From: Actinomycetes bacterium
GTDB lineage: Bacteria > Actinomycetota > Acidimicrobiia > Acidimicrobiales > RAAP-2
Length of the DNA: 6,621 nucleotides
Reading direction: 5' to 3'
Assembly: GCA_021787255.1 (NCBI GenBank)
Contig: JAJYMD010000101.1
Span: 1-6,621 of the forward strand
Translations under genes and position numbers: made by a program
Notes under the pieces: model-generated
Seen by the model: the letters and a program-made list of their open reading frames with translations, nothing else
Told to the model about the DNA's origin: nothing
The model's database searches: none
In this document: in pieces, positions 1-5,992 of the stretch
Numbering within the stretch: the stretch's first letter is position 1
How the letters are laid out: each line of letters opens with the position of its first letter

Positions 1-144
1 CCCGCAAGAGCCACCACGCGTCCGGCCACCGGCATCGCCGGCACGGCCCCGGCCCCGGCCCACGCGCCCGCAAGAGCCACCACGCGTCCGGCCACCGGCA
101 TCGCCGGCACCACCCCGGCCCCGGCCCACGCGCCCGCAAGAGCC
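1..144 (+). repeat. 66-bp tandem repeat, two copies plus 12 bp of a third
   Basis: Positions 1-66 and 67-132 are the same apart from a few bases around 47-49 (acggcc versus accacc, giving TA versus TT in the protein). The third copy matches for about 12 bases (133-144) and then diverges. The unit is 22 codons long, so the repeat keeps the reading frame of the surrounding gene. The array continues to the window edge, so the full copy number is unknown. The near identity at DNA level, including synonymous positions, points to recent expansion by slippage or recombination. Confidence 0.9.
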
Positions 145-942
145 TCCACCGCGACCCACCACGGCCTGTGCATCGCATACGCAAGGGCAGCCAACACGAA
201 GACACGAGCGAACGCGCTGTCGCAGCTCACTGCTGCCGCTCATCGCAGCGGCCAGACCGTTGCTCAGTACTGTGCCGGCGCGACGTCGCCATCGACGACG
301 GTGCCAGCCAATGCTGGCCCGGCGCACCGTCCGACCACGGCATCCGTCCCGCGTTCGGATCATCCTGGCAGGGCGACGAGCCGCGCACCTTCGGGTCCTC
401 TCACTCCGCATGCTTCGCCGAGCACGAACCCGGGTCGGAATTCAGTTACCCACCGAACGACACGCCCGACGCCCGCTGAGACTTCGAAGCACAGCACCGC
501 GCGGACGGTGGTGCCGGCGCCCTCGCGTGGCAAGGGCTCGGCGGCCGGCACCACGACACGCAACCACGACAGCAATCCCGGCACCCGCACCCGCACGCGC
601 ACGCGCTCTGGCAACGGCACCTCCAACACCTCGGTCGAGCAGCCGATGCACGGTCAGGGTGGCGGCTCGGCGACTCCAGCCGCCGGGACGTCGGAGCACC
701 GGACCACACCGTCGATGGTGCCGACGCCCTCGGGCAGCAAGGGCTCGGGCGGCTCGACCACAACGCGCGTCGGCAGCAGCCGCACAAGCGGCGCCACGAC
801 CACCACGGCGACCAGCCCCGGCAGCACAGCGGCGCCGGTCGCGCAGCCGGCGCACGGTCGGGGCCGCAGCTCCTCGGCGAGCGTCGTCGAGACGGGTGCC
901 TCTTCTGTCGGGACAACCCCCCGGGCCTCTCCGAGAGCTTGA
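1..942 (+). CDS. Thr/Ser/Pro/Ala-rich low-complexity protein, 5'-truncated
   Basis: The frame is open from the first base to a TGA at 940-942 (313 residues visible), so the start lies left of the window. Third codon positions are very GC-rich in this frame, which supports coding. In order it holds two 22-residue repeats beginning PARATTRPATGIAGT (residues 1-44) and the start of a third; a more globular piece from HGLC (Cys57) to AQYC (Cys91); then a Thr/Ser/Pro/Gly-rich tail with two related modules of about 68 residues. The piece between the cysteines resembles, from memory, a C-x-AY ... AYC segment found in secreted hypothetical proteins of actinobacteria. No membrane segment or sorting signal is visible at the C-terminus. 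The composition suggests an extracellular or wall-associated stalk, possibly O-glycosylated; this is inference. No enzyme motif is seen. An exported small protein follows 104 nt downstream on the same strand. Confidence 0.65.
   Translation, partial: PARATTRPATGIAGTAPAPAHAPARATTRPATGIAGTTPAPAHAPARASTATHHGLCIAYARAANTKTRANALSQLTAAAHRSGQTVAQYCAGATSPSTTVPANAGPAHRPTTASVPRSDHPGRATSRAPSGPLTPHASPSTNPGRNSVTHRTTRPTPAETSKHSTARTVVPAPSRGKGSAAGTTTRNHDSNPGTRTRTRTRSGNGTSNTSVEQPMHGQGGGSATPAAGTSEHRTTPSMVPTPSGSKGSGGSTTTRVGSSRTSGATTTTATSPGSTAAPVAQPAHGRGRSSSASVVETGASSVGTTPRASPRA
481..897 (+). repeat. degenerate tandem duplication of about 205 bp within the Thr-rich gene
   Basis: Two in-frame modules follow each other. 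The first runs about 481-687 and holds VVPAPSRGKGS and VEQPMHGQG; the second runs about 688-897 and holds MVPTPSGSKGS and VAQPAHGRG. Matching points are shifted by 207 nt (511 to 718) and 204 nt (637 to 841), that is 69 and 68 codons. Many substitutions separate the copies, so this duplication is older than the 66-bp repeat upstream. Confidence 0.7.
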
Positions 943-1030
943 TCATAGGAAAGCGAGCCGACACGCACGCACGGGACCAGCAACCAAAGACCAGACATCA
1001 CCAGAGAAAGCACCGGAACGTCACTCAGAG

Positions 1031-1036
1031 AAAGGA
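1031..1036 (+). promoter_or_regulatory. ribosome binding site fixing the start at 1047
   Basis: AAAGGA lies 10 nt before the ATG at 1047. The same frame is open from an ATG at 939, but that start has no comparable site and would place a very polar stretch before an otherwise clean signal peptide. The 1047 start is therefore preferred. Confidence 0.7.
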
Positions 1037-1046
1037 CACTTTCACA

Positions 1047-1517
1047 ATGCGCAAATTCCAGTTCCTCGTCGCAGCCGTCATGGCAGCAGCGTTGATCGGC
1101 GTCCCCTCTGCTGCCGCAGTCGCCGCCAAGCCGCCACATCCGACGACTCCGGCATCGGCGAACGCATCGGCGAACGCCCGAGGAGCCGATACGGCGAGCT
1201 CCGCCGACCCGACCGTGGCACCCACGGTGATGTTCGTCCTGCGCGGGACGCTCGGTGCGTACATCCCGGCAACCTCCACCACGAACGGCTCGATCTCCAT
1301 CACCGTCGGCAGCTCGAACTTCGAGCGGACGGCGCTGAAGGGCCTGACGCTCACGTTCGCCACGAGCCCGGAGACGATCGTCGTGCTGCACGAAGACAAG
1401 CCGATCACGCTTGGCGACCGCGGCGTCGTCAAGATCCGCGCCCCCAAAGGTTCCCTCGTAACGACGCTCCTGACGAAGGCCGCGTCCCAGGTGATCGACC
1501 AGGGCGCCGGCAGATAG
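1047..1517 (+). CDS. small exported protein with a predicted beta-rich domain, function unknown
   Basis: This 156-residue protein starts MRKFQF and has a clear Sec-type signal peptide: two basic/polar residues, a hydrophobic core (LVAAVMAAALIGV) and an Ala-rich cleavage region (SAAAVAAK, around residues 20-28). A linker rich in Ala, Ser, Thr and Pro follows to about residue 55. The rest alternates hydrophobic and polar residues as in a small beta barrel: VMFVLRGTLGAYIPA, NGSISITVGSSN, LKGLTLTFAT, ETIVVLHEDKPI, GVVKIRAPKG. It ends with SQVIDQGAGR. The RGTL-AY ... NGSI ... LKG-TLTF ... VVLH ... VK-RAPK pattern recalls uncharacterised secreted proteins of soil actinobacteria, from memory. There are no cysteines, no lipobox and no catalytic motif. 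It shares strand with the Thr-rich gene upstream and may be co-transcribed with it. Its job is unknown; a binding or wall-associated role is a guess. Confidence 0.85.
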   Translation: MRKFQFLVAAVMAAALIGVPSAAAVAAKPPHPTTPASANASANARGADTASSADPTVAPTVMFVLRGTLGAYIPATSTTNGSISITVGSSNFERTALKGLTLTFATSPETIVVLHEDKPITLGDRGVVKIRAPKGSLVTTLLTKAASQVIDQGAGR

Positions 1518-1521
1518 CACA

Positions 1522-1539
1522 GCGGGAGGCGGATCCCGC
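1522..1539 (+). terminator. small hairpin just after the exported-protein gene
   Basis: GCGGGA (1522-1527) pairs perfectly with TCCCGC (1534-1539) around a 6-nt loop, starting 5 nt after the TAG stop. There is no T-run. It could help stop transcription or stabilise the 3' end; the stem is short, so confidence is low. Confidence 0.3.
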
Positions 1540-1586
1540 ACGCGTCGCGGCCAGCTCCTATTCCGCCTGCCAGCCAAGGACATTGC

Positions 1587-1623
1587 CCCGCCGAGGACCG
1601 ACCTGAAGCAGGTCCTCGGCGGG
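1587..1623. terminator. strong GC-rich hairpin between convergent genes, likely bidirectional terminator
   Basis: CCCGCCGAGGACC (1587-1599) is perfectly complementary to GGTCCTCGGCGGG (1611-1623), giving a 13-bp stem with an 11-nt loop. It sits 69 nt after the plus-strand stop at 1517 and 7 nt beyond the last minus-strand stop at 1631, where a terminator shared by two converging units would be. No T-run follows on either strand, which is common for hairpins in high-GC actinobacteria. A role in RNA 3'-end stability is the alternative. Confidence 0.6.
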
Positions 1624-1630
1624 CAAGTCC

Positions 1631-1840
1631 TCAGAGCCCGAGCGGGTCGTACCTGCGGTCCCGCAGCGACGATCCCCAGGGGAGGTACGCCGACACGACC
1701 CACTTCGGAGCCTCCGCGATCTCGGTGATCCTGAGGCGTGCCGCCAGGACGCGAGCACGGACCCTCTGGACCGGCTCGACCCGGTCGCGCGACGACACGC
1801 AGTCGATGAGCGCGCGGGTGGCGTCCTTCACCCAGGTCAT
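1631..1840 (-). pseudogene. C-terminal fragment of an acetamidase/formamidase (FmdA_AmdA family)
   Basis: From ATG at 1840 the frame gives 69 residues starting MTWVKDATRALIDCV. It matches, by eye, the C-terminal end of acetamidase/formamidase proteins, where a helix (A-x-x-A-x-x-x-MI-D/W-x-L) is followed by DLRIsEVVD-P-x-x-VsA-LP. Here these are ATRALIDCV, LRITEIAEAPKWVVSAYLP. Family members are usually about 300 residues or more, so most of the enzyme is absent, including the central acidic and metal-binding residues. The ATG overlaps the TGA of the preceding short frame as ATGA, so coupled translation would be possible, but no isolated function is expected for this piece. It follows the ABC permease on the same strand and ends 7 nt before a strong hairpin. 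A small real gene derived from the remnant cannot be excluded. The family call rests on remembered motifs, not on a search. Confidence 0.6.
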
Positions 1841-1998
1841 GATTGGAGGCGGAACGCGCCGTCGAGAGCGCTCTCGCCGGCGGTCGCGTACACCTCGCCG
1901 CCGTCCCCGGCGAGCGTGACAGGGGCAGTGTCGCGTCCCCAAACGTGCCGCAGCGTGCAGTCGGAGAGGTCGGTCGTACGCGCGCTCGTCCTCTTCAC
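1837..1998 (-). pseudogene. probable N-terminal fragment of the same acetamidase/formamidase
   Basis: Read from GTG at 1998 this is 53 residues ending LDGAFRLQS and then TGA. The stretch CTLRHVWGRDTAPV followed by GDGGEVYATAGESALDG resembles the N-terminal part of FmdA_AmdA proteins, which have an LHHVWDRD-x-PP-LTV-x-PGD-V-F-T-x-DA-DG pattern. The next frame, starting in the stop codon (ATGA at 1840-1837), resembles the C-terminal end of the same family, so together they look like one gene with its middle removed. GAGGGG about 11 nt before the GTG could be a ribosome site, and an upstream TTG at 2067 in the same frame overlaps the permease TGA as TTGA, but the residues from that TTG to the GTG are Arg-rich and look non-native. 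The GDGGEV motif could instead be matched to the internal HAAQGDGEV motif of the family, which would change which piece was kept. Confidence 0.45.
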
Positions 1999-2063
1999 AC
2001 TGGGCCGATCCCCTCGCGGGGCACCTCGCCGTCGATCACGAAAGCGTCGCTGCTCGTCGGGCG

Positions 2064-3149
2064 TCAATGCGCGGGCTGTCCACGCTTCTGCAGCCGGTCG
2101 AGGAGGATGGCGCCGATCAGCACGGCACCCGTGACGACGTTCTGCCAGAAGTCGGACACGCCGAGCAGATTGACCCCGTTGCCGAGCACCGCGATCACGA
2201 GAACGCCCACCACCGTACCGGAGAGACCTCCCACACCTCCGAACAGGCTCGTACCGCCAAGGAGGACCGCCGCCCCCGCGATGAGCGCGATGGTCGTGCC
2301 GTCGGTCGGGGTGGCCGCGGCAAGGCGGCTCGCGTTCACGACCCCCGCGAGCGCGCCGCAGAACCCAGCGATGCCGTACACCGAGACCGTCACCGTGCGC
2401 GTTGGGATGCCGGCAAGGCGAGCCGCTTCACGGTTGCCTCCCACCCCGAAGACCGCGCGCCCAAAGTGCGTCCAGCGCAGGACGAACGCGCCGACGGCGA
2501 TGGCGAGGACCAGGGTCACCACCGGCATCGGGATGCCCCACAACGTGCCGTTGCCGAACGACGAAAGCGTCGTGCTTGTGATCGTCTCACTGGCACCGTT
2601 CGTGACGACGTCGACGATCCCGTAGAAGAGGGTCATCGTGCCGAGCGTGGCGACGAAGAAATTGACCCCGAAGACGCCGATCAGCACCCCGTTCGACAGT
2701 GCGCCGATCGTGAAGCCCCCGAGGAGCACGATCACGACAGCGGGGATGGCGGGGACTCCGGCGTGGACGAGCCCGTAGAGGACCTCCTCGGAGAGGGCCA
2801 TCATGGCACCGATCGACAGGTCGAAGCCGGCGGAGATCATCACGAAGGTCATGCCCACCGCGACGATGAAGAGGGGCGCATTGGAGACGAGGACGTTCTT
2901 CAGGTTGCCCGCAGTGAGGAATGTCGACTCGGTCGCGGCGAGCAGGACCACGAGGACCACGAGCGCGATCGAGGCACCGAGGAAGCTGCGCATCCGTCCG
3001 TGGGCCCATCGGGCCGCCCCGAGGGCGGCATTGAGCCGTTCGGGTGCACTGCTCGTCACGCGGCCGCGCCGCTTGCCTTCCGGAGCGCTCGGTCCGACCG
3101 GCGCGTCGAGGGCTCGTGGCGTGGCCGGCGCTGAGATCTGGTCGGTCAT
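2064..3149 (-). CDS. ABC transporter permease, ribose/sugar (RbsC-like) type
   Basis: This 361-residue inner-membrane protein belongs to the branched-chain amino acid/ribose permease superfamily (BPD_transp_2). A polar N-terminal tail of about 55 residues, longer than usual, precedes multiple hydrophobic segments (about residues 56-75, 92-106, 133-160, 163-182, 208-224, 255-273, 286-303, 311-328, 336-351). Family marks are AGFDLSIGAMMALS (107-120), VATLGTMTLFYG, the cytoplasmic coupling loop FGRAVFGVGGNREAARLAGI (229-248), and LLGGTSLFGG ... NGVNLLGV ... DRLQKR near the end. It forms the membrane channel for the solute delivered by the binding protein, driven by the adjoining ATPase. Its ATG overlaps the ATPase stop as ATGA (3149-3146), and AGAGG lies 5 nt before the ATG, so translation is probably coupled. 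The frame is open further upstream, but that part lies inside the ATPase gene. The substrate is not determinable from sequence. Confidence 0.94.
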   Translation of the reverse strand: MTDQISAPATPRALDAPVGPSAPEGKRRGRVTSSAPERLNAALGAARWAHGRMRSFLGASIALVVLVVLLAATESTFLTAGNLKNVLVSNAPLFIVAVGMTFVMISAGFDLSIGAMMALSEEVLYGLVHAGVPAIPAVVIVLLGGFTIGALSNGVLIGVFGVNFFVATLGTMTLFYGIVDVVTNGASETITSTTLSSFGNGTLWGIPMPVVTLVLAIAVGAFVLRWTHFGRAVFGVGGNREAARLAGIPTRTVTVSVYGIAGFCGALAGVVNASRLAAATPTDGTTIALIAGAAVLLGGTSLFGGVGGLSGTVVGVLVIAVLGNGVNLLGVSDFWQNVVTGAVLIGAILLDRLQKRGQPAH

Positions 3150-4717
3150 GACGTCCTCTTCTCGAGAGAGCGGTCGGTGGCGCCTCGAGCCGGTCCTGCG
3201 GCTGCGAGGAGCGCAGCTCCCGAAGCGAGCGCGAGAAGCTCCTTCTCGCTGGCCGACGCGGCGTCGACCTCGGCGACCACGACGCCTCTCGAGACGACGA
3301 TCACGCGATCGCAGGCGTCGAGAAGCTCGCGCATGTCCGAGGAGACCATCAGCGCGCAGTTCTCGTCCGACATGACCTGCCGGCGGATGAGGGCATGGAT
3401 CTCGTCGCGCGAGTGCACGTCGACCCCGCGGGTGGGGTCGTCGAGCAGCCAGACGGTCGGACGGGCGAGCAGCCATCTTCCGACGACCACCTTCTGCTGG
3501 TTGCCTCCCGAAAGCGTGCTCACGAGGGCGCTCGGATCGGACGGGCGGATGCGCAGGTCCTCGATGATCGCCTCGGCGCGCCGCTTGTTGCGACGCTGCG
3601 GGAGCGGCGTCAGCGCGATCGAGCCGTGGTTGGACATGGTGAGGTTGAACTCGACGGACTGGCTGCGCACGAGCCCGTCCCTGCCCCGGTCTCCCGAGAC
3701 GTACGCGATGCCCCGACGGATCCGCCTGCGCAGCGAGGCCTTCGTGACGTCGTGCGAGCGCACGCGCACGGATCCCGAGAGCTTCGGAACGCGGCCGAGG
3801 ACGGCCGGAAGGACATCCTCGGCGCCGGAGCCGGGGAGCCCGAAGACGCCGACGACCTCACCGGCTCCGATGCGCGCGTCGAGCCCTCGGAGCCTGGGGG
3901 TCGTGATCCCCGCGAGCTCGAGAACGGTCGGTCCGTCCCGGGGGCGCGCGCTCGAGCCGGGCGCCATGACGTCGTGCCCGACGATGAGCGATGCGAGCTC
4001 GCGCGGCGAGGTCCGGTGCGCGGGCAGCTCCGCCACGATCGTTCCGTCGCGCATCACCGAGACACGGTCCGCGATCTCGGTGATGTCATCGAGCCGTTGG
4101 GAGATGAACGCGATAGCCCGCCCTTGCGCGCGCAAGGAGTCGATCACCTCGAACAGCCGCTCGACGTCGCGCATGCCCAGTGCGCTCGTCGGCTCGTCGA
4201 AGACGATGACCGCGGCGTCGTGCGCGAGCGCGCGTGCGATCGAGACCAGCTGCTGGCTTGCCCGGTTCAGGCGCGCGACCTCTGCGGACGTCGGGATCCT
4301 GCCCTCTGGGTCGACGCGGGCGAGCACCTCCGCGGCCCGCTGCTCGAGCCTCTGCCACGACACGAGCCGGTGACGTGAAGGGAGCGCGCCGAAGAAGACG
4401 TTCTCCGCGACGCTCAGGTGCGGGACGAGTGGCAGCTCCTGGGGGACCGCCGCGATCCCTGCCCGGAGGGCGTGTGCGGGGCTGGGGAACCGTGCGAGAC
4501 GCCCCTGGACCTGCAGCGATCCGCGGGTCGGCCGATGTGCGCCATAGACCACCTTCATCAGCGTCGACTTCCCCGAGCCGTTGGAGCCTGCGAGCGCGTG
4601 GACCTCGCCGGCCCGCAGGTCGAAATCGACGCACCGCAAGACGCGCTGGCCCGCGAAGTCCTTCTCGATCCCCCGCAGCGAGAGGGCAACGGGTGGCGCA
4701 GCCGTCGTCGATGTCAT
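3146..4717 (-). CDS. ABC transporter ATP-binding protein, two-domain sugar type (RbsA/MglA-like)
   Basis: This 523-residue cytoplasmic protein has two fused nucleotide-binding domains, as in RbsA, MglA and XylG (about 500 residues). Domain 1 (about 10-250) has Walker A GSNGSGKST (44-52), Q-loop VPQE (Gln93), Walker B VIVFDEPTSAL (170-180). Domain 2 (about 264-500) has the weak Walker A usual for this class, GLPGSGAE (293-300), signature LSGGNQQKV (402-410) and Walker B VWLLDDPTRGVDV (422-434). Several motif residues differ from the norm: the domain 1 signature is LNRASQQ (150-156) where LSxGxQQ is expected, its H-loop is FISQRLD (Gln207 for His), and the Walker B glutamate of domain 2 is Asp427. 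It powers import through the permease, whose start overlaps this stop by ATGA. The start at 4717 lies 37 nt after the binding-protein gene; AAGGGG about 13 nt upstream is a weak ribosome site. The C-terminal tail after about 500 is Ala-rich and unremarkable. Confidence 0.95.
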   Translation of the reverse strand: MTSTTAAPPVALSLRGIEKDFAGQRVLRCVDFDLRAGEVHALAGSNGSGKSTLMKVVYGAHRPTRGSLQVQGRLARFPSPAHALRAGIAAVPQELPLVPHLSVAENVFFGALPSRHRLVSWQRLEQRAAEVLARVDPEGRIPTSAEVARLNRASQQLVSIARALAHDAAVIVFDEPTSALGMRDVERLFEVIDSLRAQGRAIAFISQRLDDITEIADRVSVMRDGTIVAELPAHRTSPRELASLIVGHDVMAPGSSARPRDGPTVLELAGITTPRLRGLDARIGAGEVVGVFGLPGSGAEDVLPAVLGRVPKLSGSVRVRSHDVTKASLRRRIRRGIAYVSGDRGRDGLVRSQSVEFNLTMSNHGSIALTPLPQRRNKRRAEAIIEDLRIRPSDPSALVSTLSGGNQQKVVVGRWLLARPTVWLLDDPTRGVDVHSRDEIHALIRRQVMSDENCALMVSSDMRELLDACDRVIVVSRGVVVAEVDAASASEKELLALASGAALLAAAGPARGATDRSLEKRTS

Positions 4718-4754
4718 GCCACTCGAGCGACCCCTTCGGTCACGCCGCCTTTCG

Positions 4755-5825
4755 TCACGCCTTTTGCACTGCCGCCAGATTTGCCGGCGGCTTCAGCTTC
4801 CCCTTCGCGATCTCCGCGAGCGCTCTTGCCCACGGCACATAGGACTTCAGGTTCTGCTTGGTGATCAGCATCACAGGGGGTGTGACCACGAGAGGGACCT
4901 TCTTGCCCGCGACGAGGTCCTTCACCATGGTCAACGCGACGAGCCCCTCGTTGTAGGGCTCCACGTCGATCGTGGCTGTGATCTCCCCCTTCTCGACGGC
5001 GGTGATGCCTGTCTCGTTGCCCTGCTGGCCGACCACGACTGCCTTCACACCGGCGGCTTTCAGCGAGTGAAAGGCGCCGATCGCGGCACCGTCGAAGTAG
5101 GCCATGACCGCGCCGACCCTGTCGTGGTACTTCGTGAGCGCGTCCGCGACGGGCCCGGCTGCGCCTGCGATGTTGTCTGTCACGTCGGACACTGTCTCGA
5201 GCCAGTGGATGCCAGGATGTCCCTTCGTCACGTCGGCCCGCTCCGAGGCCATGAAGGCATGCAGCGACGGCACCGGCGCGGCGATGTCGACGCCGAGGAC
5301 GTTGCCCTTGCCACCCAGCTTCTTGTCCACGAAGGCGGCAGCGAGCTTCGCCCCCTCGTTCACGATGTTCTGGTTGAGGTCGGCGCTGTAGGGGTAGATC
5401 TTGGCGGGCGTCGGTTGTTCGAGTGTCGGGACCGCGTTGTAGCCGAGCACGACGATGCCGGCCTTCCTCGCGGCGGTGAGAACCGGAACGAGCGGCGGCC
5501 CCGCGAGAGGGAACACCACGATCGCCTTCACCTTCTCGTTGATGAACTGCTGGATGTCGGAGACCTGCTTGCCGACTGTGAGGGCCGCGTTCAACGACTT
5601 GACGGTGATGCCCTCACGTGCCGCTGCGGTCGTGAGCACCGCCTGGAATTCGTTCAGGACGGGCTGGGTCCCCTGCGGATTGGAGAACCCGATCGTGTAC
5701 CCCTGCGGCGGCGCCTTGCGCGCCGCGCCTGCGCTCCCACCCCCGACCGCGGCGAGTGCGCACGCCGTCGCGAGCGCAACTGCACCGGCCAGGAGCGGTC
5801 GCCCGAAGAGTGCTCGACGACACAT
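4755..5825 (-). CDS. ABC transporter substrate-binding protein, ribose/sugar type (Peripla_BP_4-like)
   Basis: This 356-residue exported solute-binding protein has a signal peptide with basic residues (MCRRALFGRP), a hydrophobic core (LLAGAVALATACALAAVGG) and an AGAA-like cleavage area around residues 32-36. A cysteine at 22 lies in the core but does not fit a clean lipobox, so lipoprotein anchoring is uncertain. The mature part starts with GYTIGFSNPQGTQPVLNEFQ, typical of the first strand and helix of ribose-type binding proteins. Family marks follow: VSDIQQFINEKVKAIVVFP (88-106), AGIVVLGYN (122-130), the hinge-proximal VMAYFDGAAIGAFHSLKAAG (240-259) and EITATIDVEPYNEGLVALTM (281-300). It would capture the ligand outside the membrane and pass it to the permease. 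It is first in the operon. The start was chosen for a strong ribosome site and for the signal peptide; the upstream open frame to 5960 is Arg/Pro-rich intergenic sequence. Ligand identity is unknown. Confidence 0.93.
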   Translation of the reverse strand: MCRRALFGRPLLAGAVALATACALAAVGGGSAGAARKAPPQGYTIGFSNPQGTQPVLNEFQAVLTTAAAREGITVKSLNAALTVGKQVSDIQQFINEKVKAIVVFPLAGPPLVPVLTAARKAGIVVLGYNAVPTLEQPTPAKIYPYSADLNQNIVNEGAKLAAAFVDKKLGGKGNVLGVDIAAPVPSLHAFMASERADVTKGHPGIHWLETVSDVTDNIAGAAGPVADALTKYHDRVGAVMAYFDGAAIGAFHSLKAAGVKAVVVGQQGNETGITAVEKGEITATIDVEPYNEGLVALTMVKDLVAGKKVPLVVTPPVMLITKQNLKSYVPWARALAEIAKGKLKPPANLAAVQKA

Positions 5826-5830
5826 GTCTA

Positions 5831-5838
5831 CCTCCCCC
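5831..5838 (-). promoter_or_regulatory. strong ribosome binding site for the binding-protein gene
   Basis: On the minus strand GGGGGAGG is followed by TAGAC and then ATG at 5825. The match to the 16S rRNA tail is near-ideal, with 5-nt spacing, and it fixes the start of the first gene of the transporter operon. Confidence 0.85.
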
Positions 5839-5920
5839 TGCCGTCCGAAGTTCATGCGATCCGGATGTGGACCCCGAAACCTTGGCGGACCGGCCATGCG
5901 ATTGGAAGAGCGGCACGGCA

Positions 5921-5926
5921 AATGTA
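5921..5926 (-). promoter_or_regulatory. possible -10 element of the transporter operon
   Basis: TACATT on the minus strand fits the TAnnnT pattern of a -10 box and lies about 95 nt before the ATG. It abuts the palindrome at 5926-5937, so a protein bound there would cover the spacer. No good -35 match is present at 16-18 nt, so this is a weak call. Confidence 0.2.
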
Positions 5927-5937
5927 CCCGAACGGGT
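5926..5937. promoter_or_regulatory. palindrome ACCCGAACGGGT, candidate operator site 1
   Basis: Arms ACCCG and CGGGT flank a central AA, giving a 12-bp interrupted palindrome in the divergent intergenic region, about 100 nt upstream of the binding-protein start. A near copy lies 55 bp to the right. The size and symmetry suit a dimeric repressor site (for example LacI- or GntR-like), but no regulator gene is in the window and I do not recognise the motif. Confidence 0.4.
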
Positions 5938-5980
5938 GACAGCGAGCCGCCGTGCCTCACCTCTCGTCACGCCCGAAAGT

Positions 5981-5992
5981 ACCCGTTCGGGG
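5981..5992. promoter_or_regulatory. palindrome ACCCGTTCGGGG, candidate operator site 2
   Basis: This differs from the reverse complement of site 1 (ACCCGTTCGGGT) only at the last base, so the two sites are nearly the same sequence. Both are preceded by T when read in the + direction (or GT: tgtaccc and agtaccc). CCCGAA at 5972-5977 also forms an inverted repeat with TTCGGG at 5986-5991. The site lies about 90 nt before the E1 beta start and could serve that gene, the transporter operon, or both by looping. Confidence 0.4.

Noticed and set aside
1..144. CRISPR array at the left edge
   Set aside because: The two units are contiguous 66-bp copies with no unique spacers, and they keep an open reading frame in register; this is a coding tandem repeat.
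939..1046. Upstream ATG at 939 for the exported protein, overlapping the stop of the Thr-rich gene as ATGA-like coupling
   Set aside because: The bases around 939-942 do not give the usual coupled site, the added 36 residues are polar and would bury the signal peptide, and a good ribosome site precedes the ATG at 1047.
260..1606. Long plus-strand open frame of 448 codons across the Thr-rich gene and the exported protein
   Set aside because: Its translation is dominated by Arg, Ala and Pro, as expected for an off-frame reading of GC-rich DNA. It overlaps two frames with better codon pattern, and one of those has a signal peptide and ribosome site.
654..1703. Minus-strand open frame of 349 codons opposite the same genes
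   Set aside because: The Arg/Gly/Val-rich composition has no domain pattern, and the frame crosses the hairpins between convergent genes; it is an antisense shadow.
2067..4378. Long plus-strand open frames opposite the permease and ATPase genes
   Set aside because: They lie antisense to genes with full family motifs, and their translations are rich in Asp, Arg, His and Glu without hydrophobic patterning.
4581..5939. Plus-strand open frame of 452 codons opposite the binding-protein gene
   Set aside because: It is a charged, His/Arg/Asp-rich antisense reading of a clearly recognisable binding protein and runs across two genes and an intergenic region.
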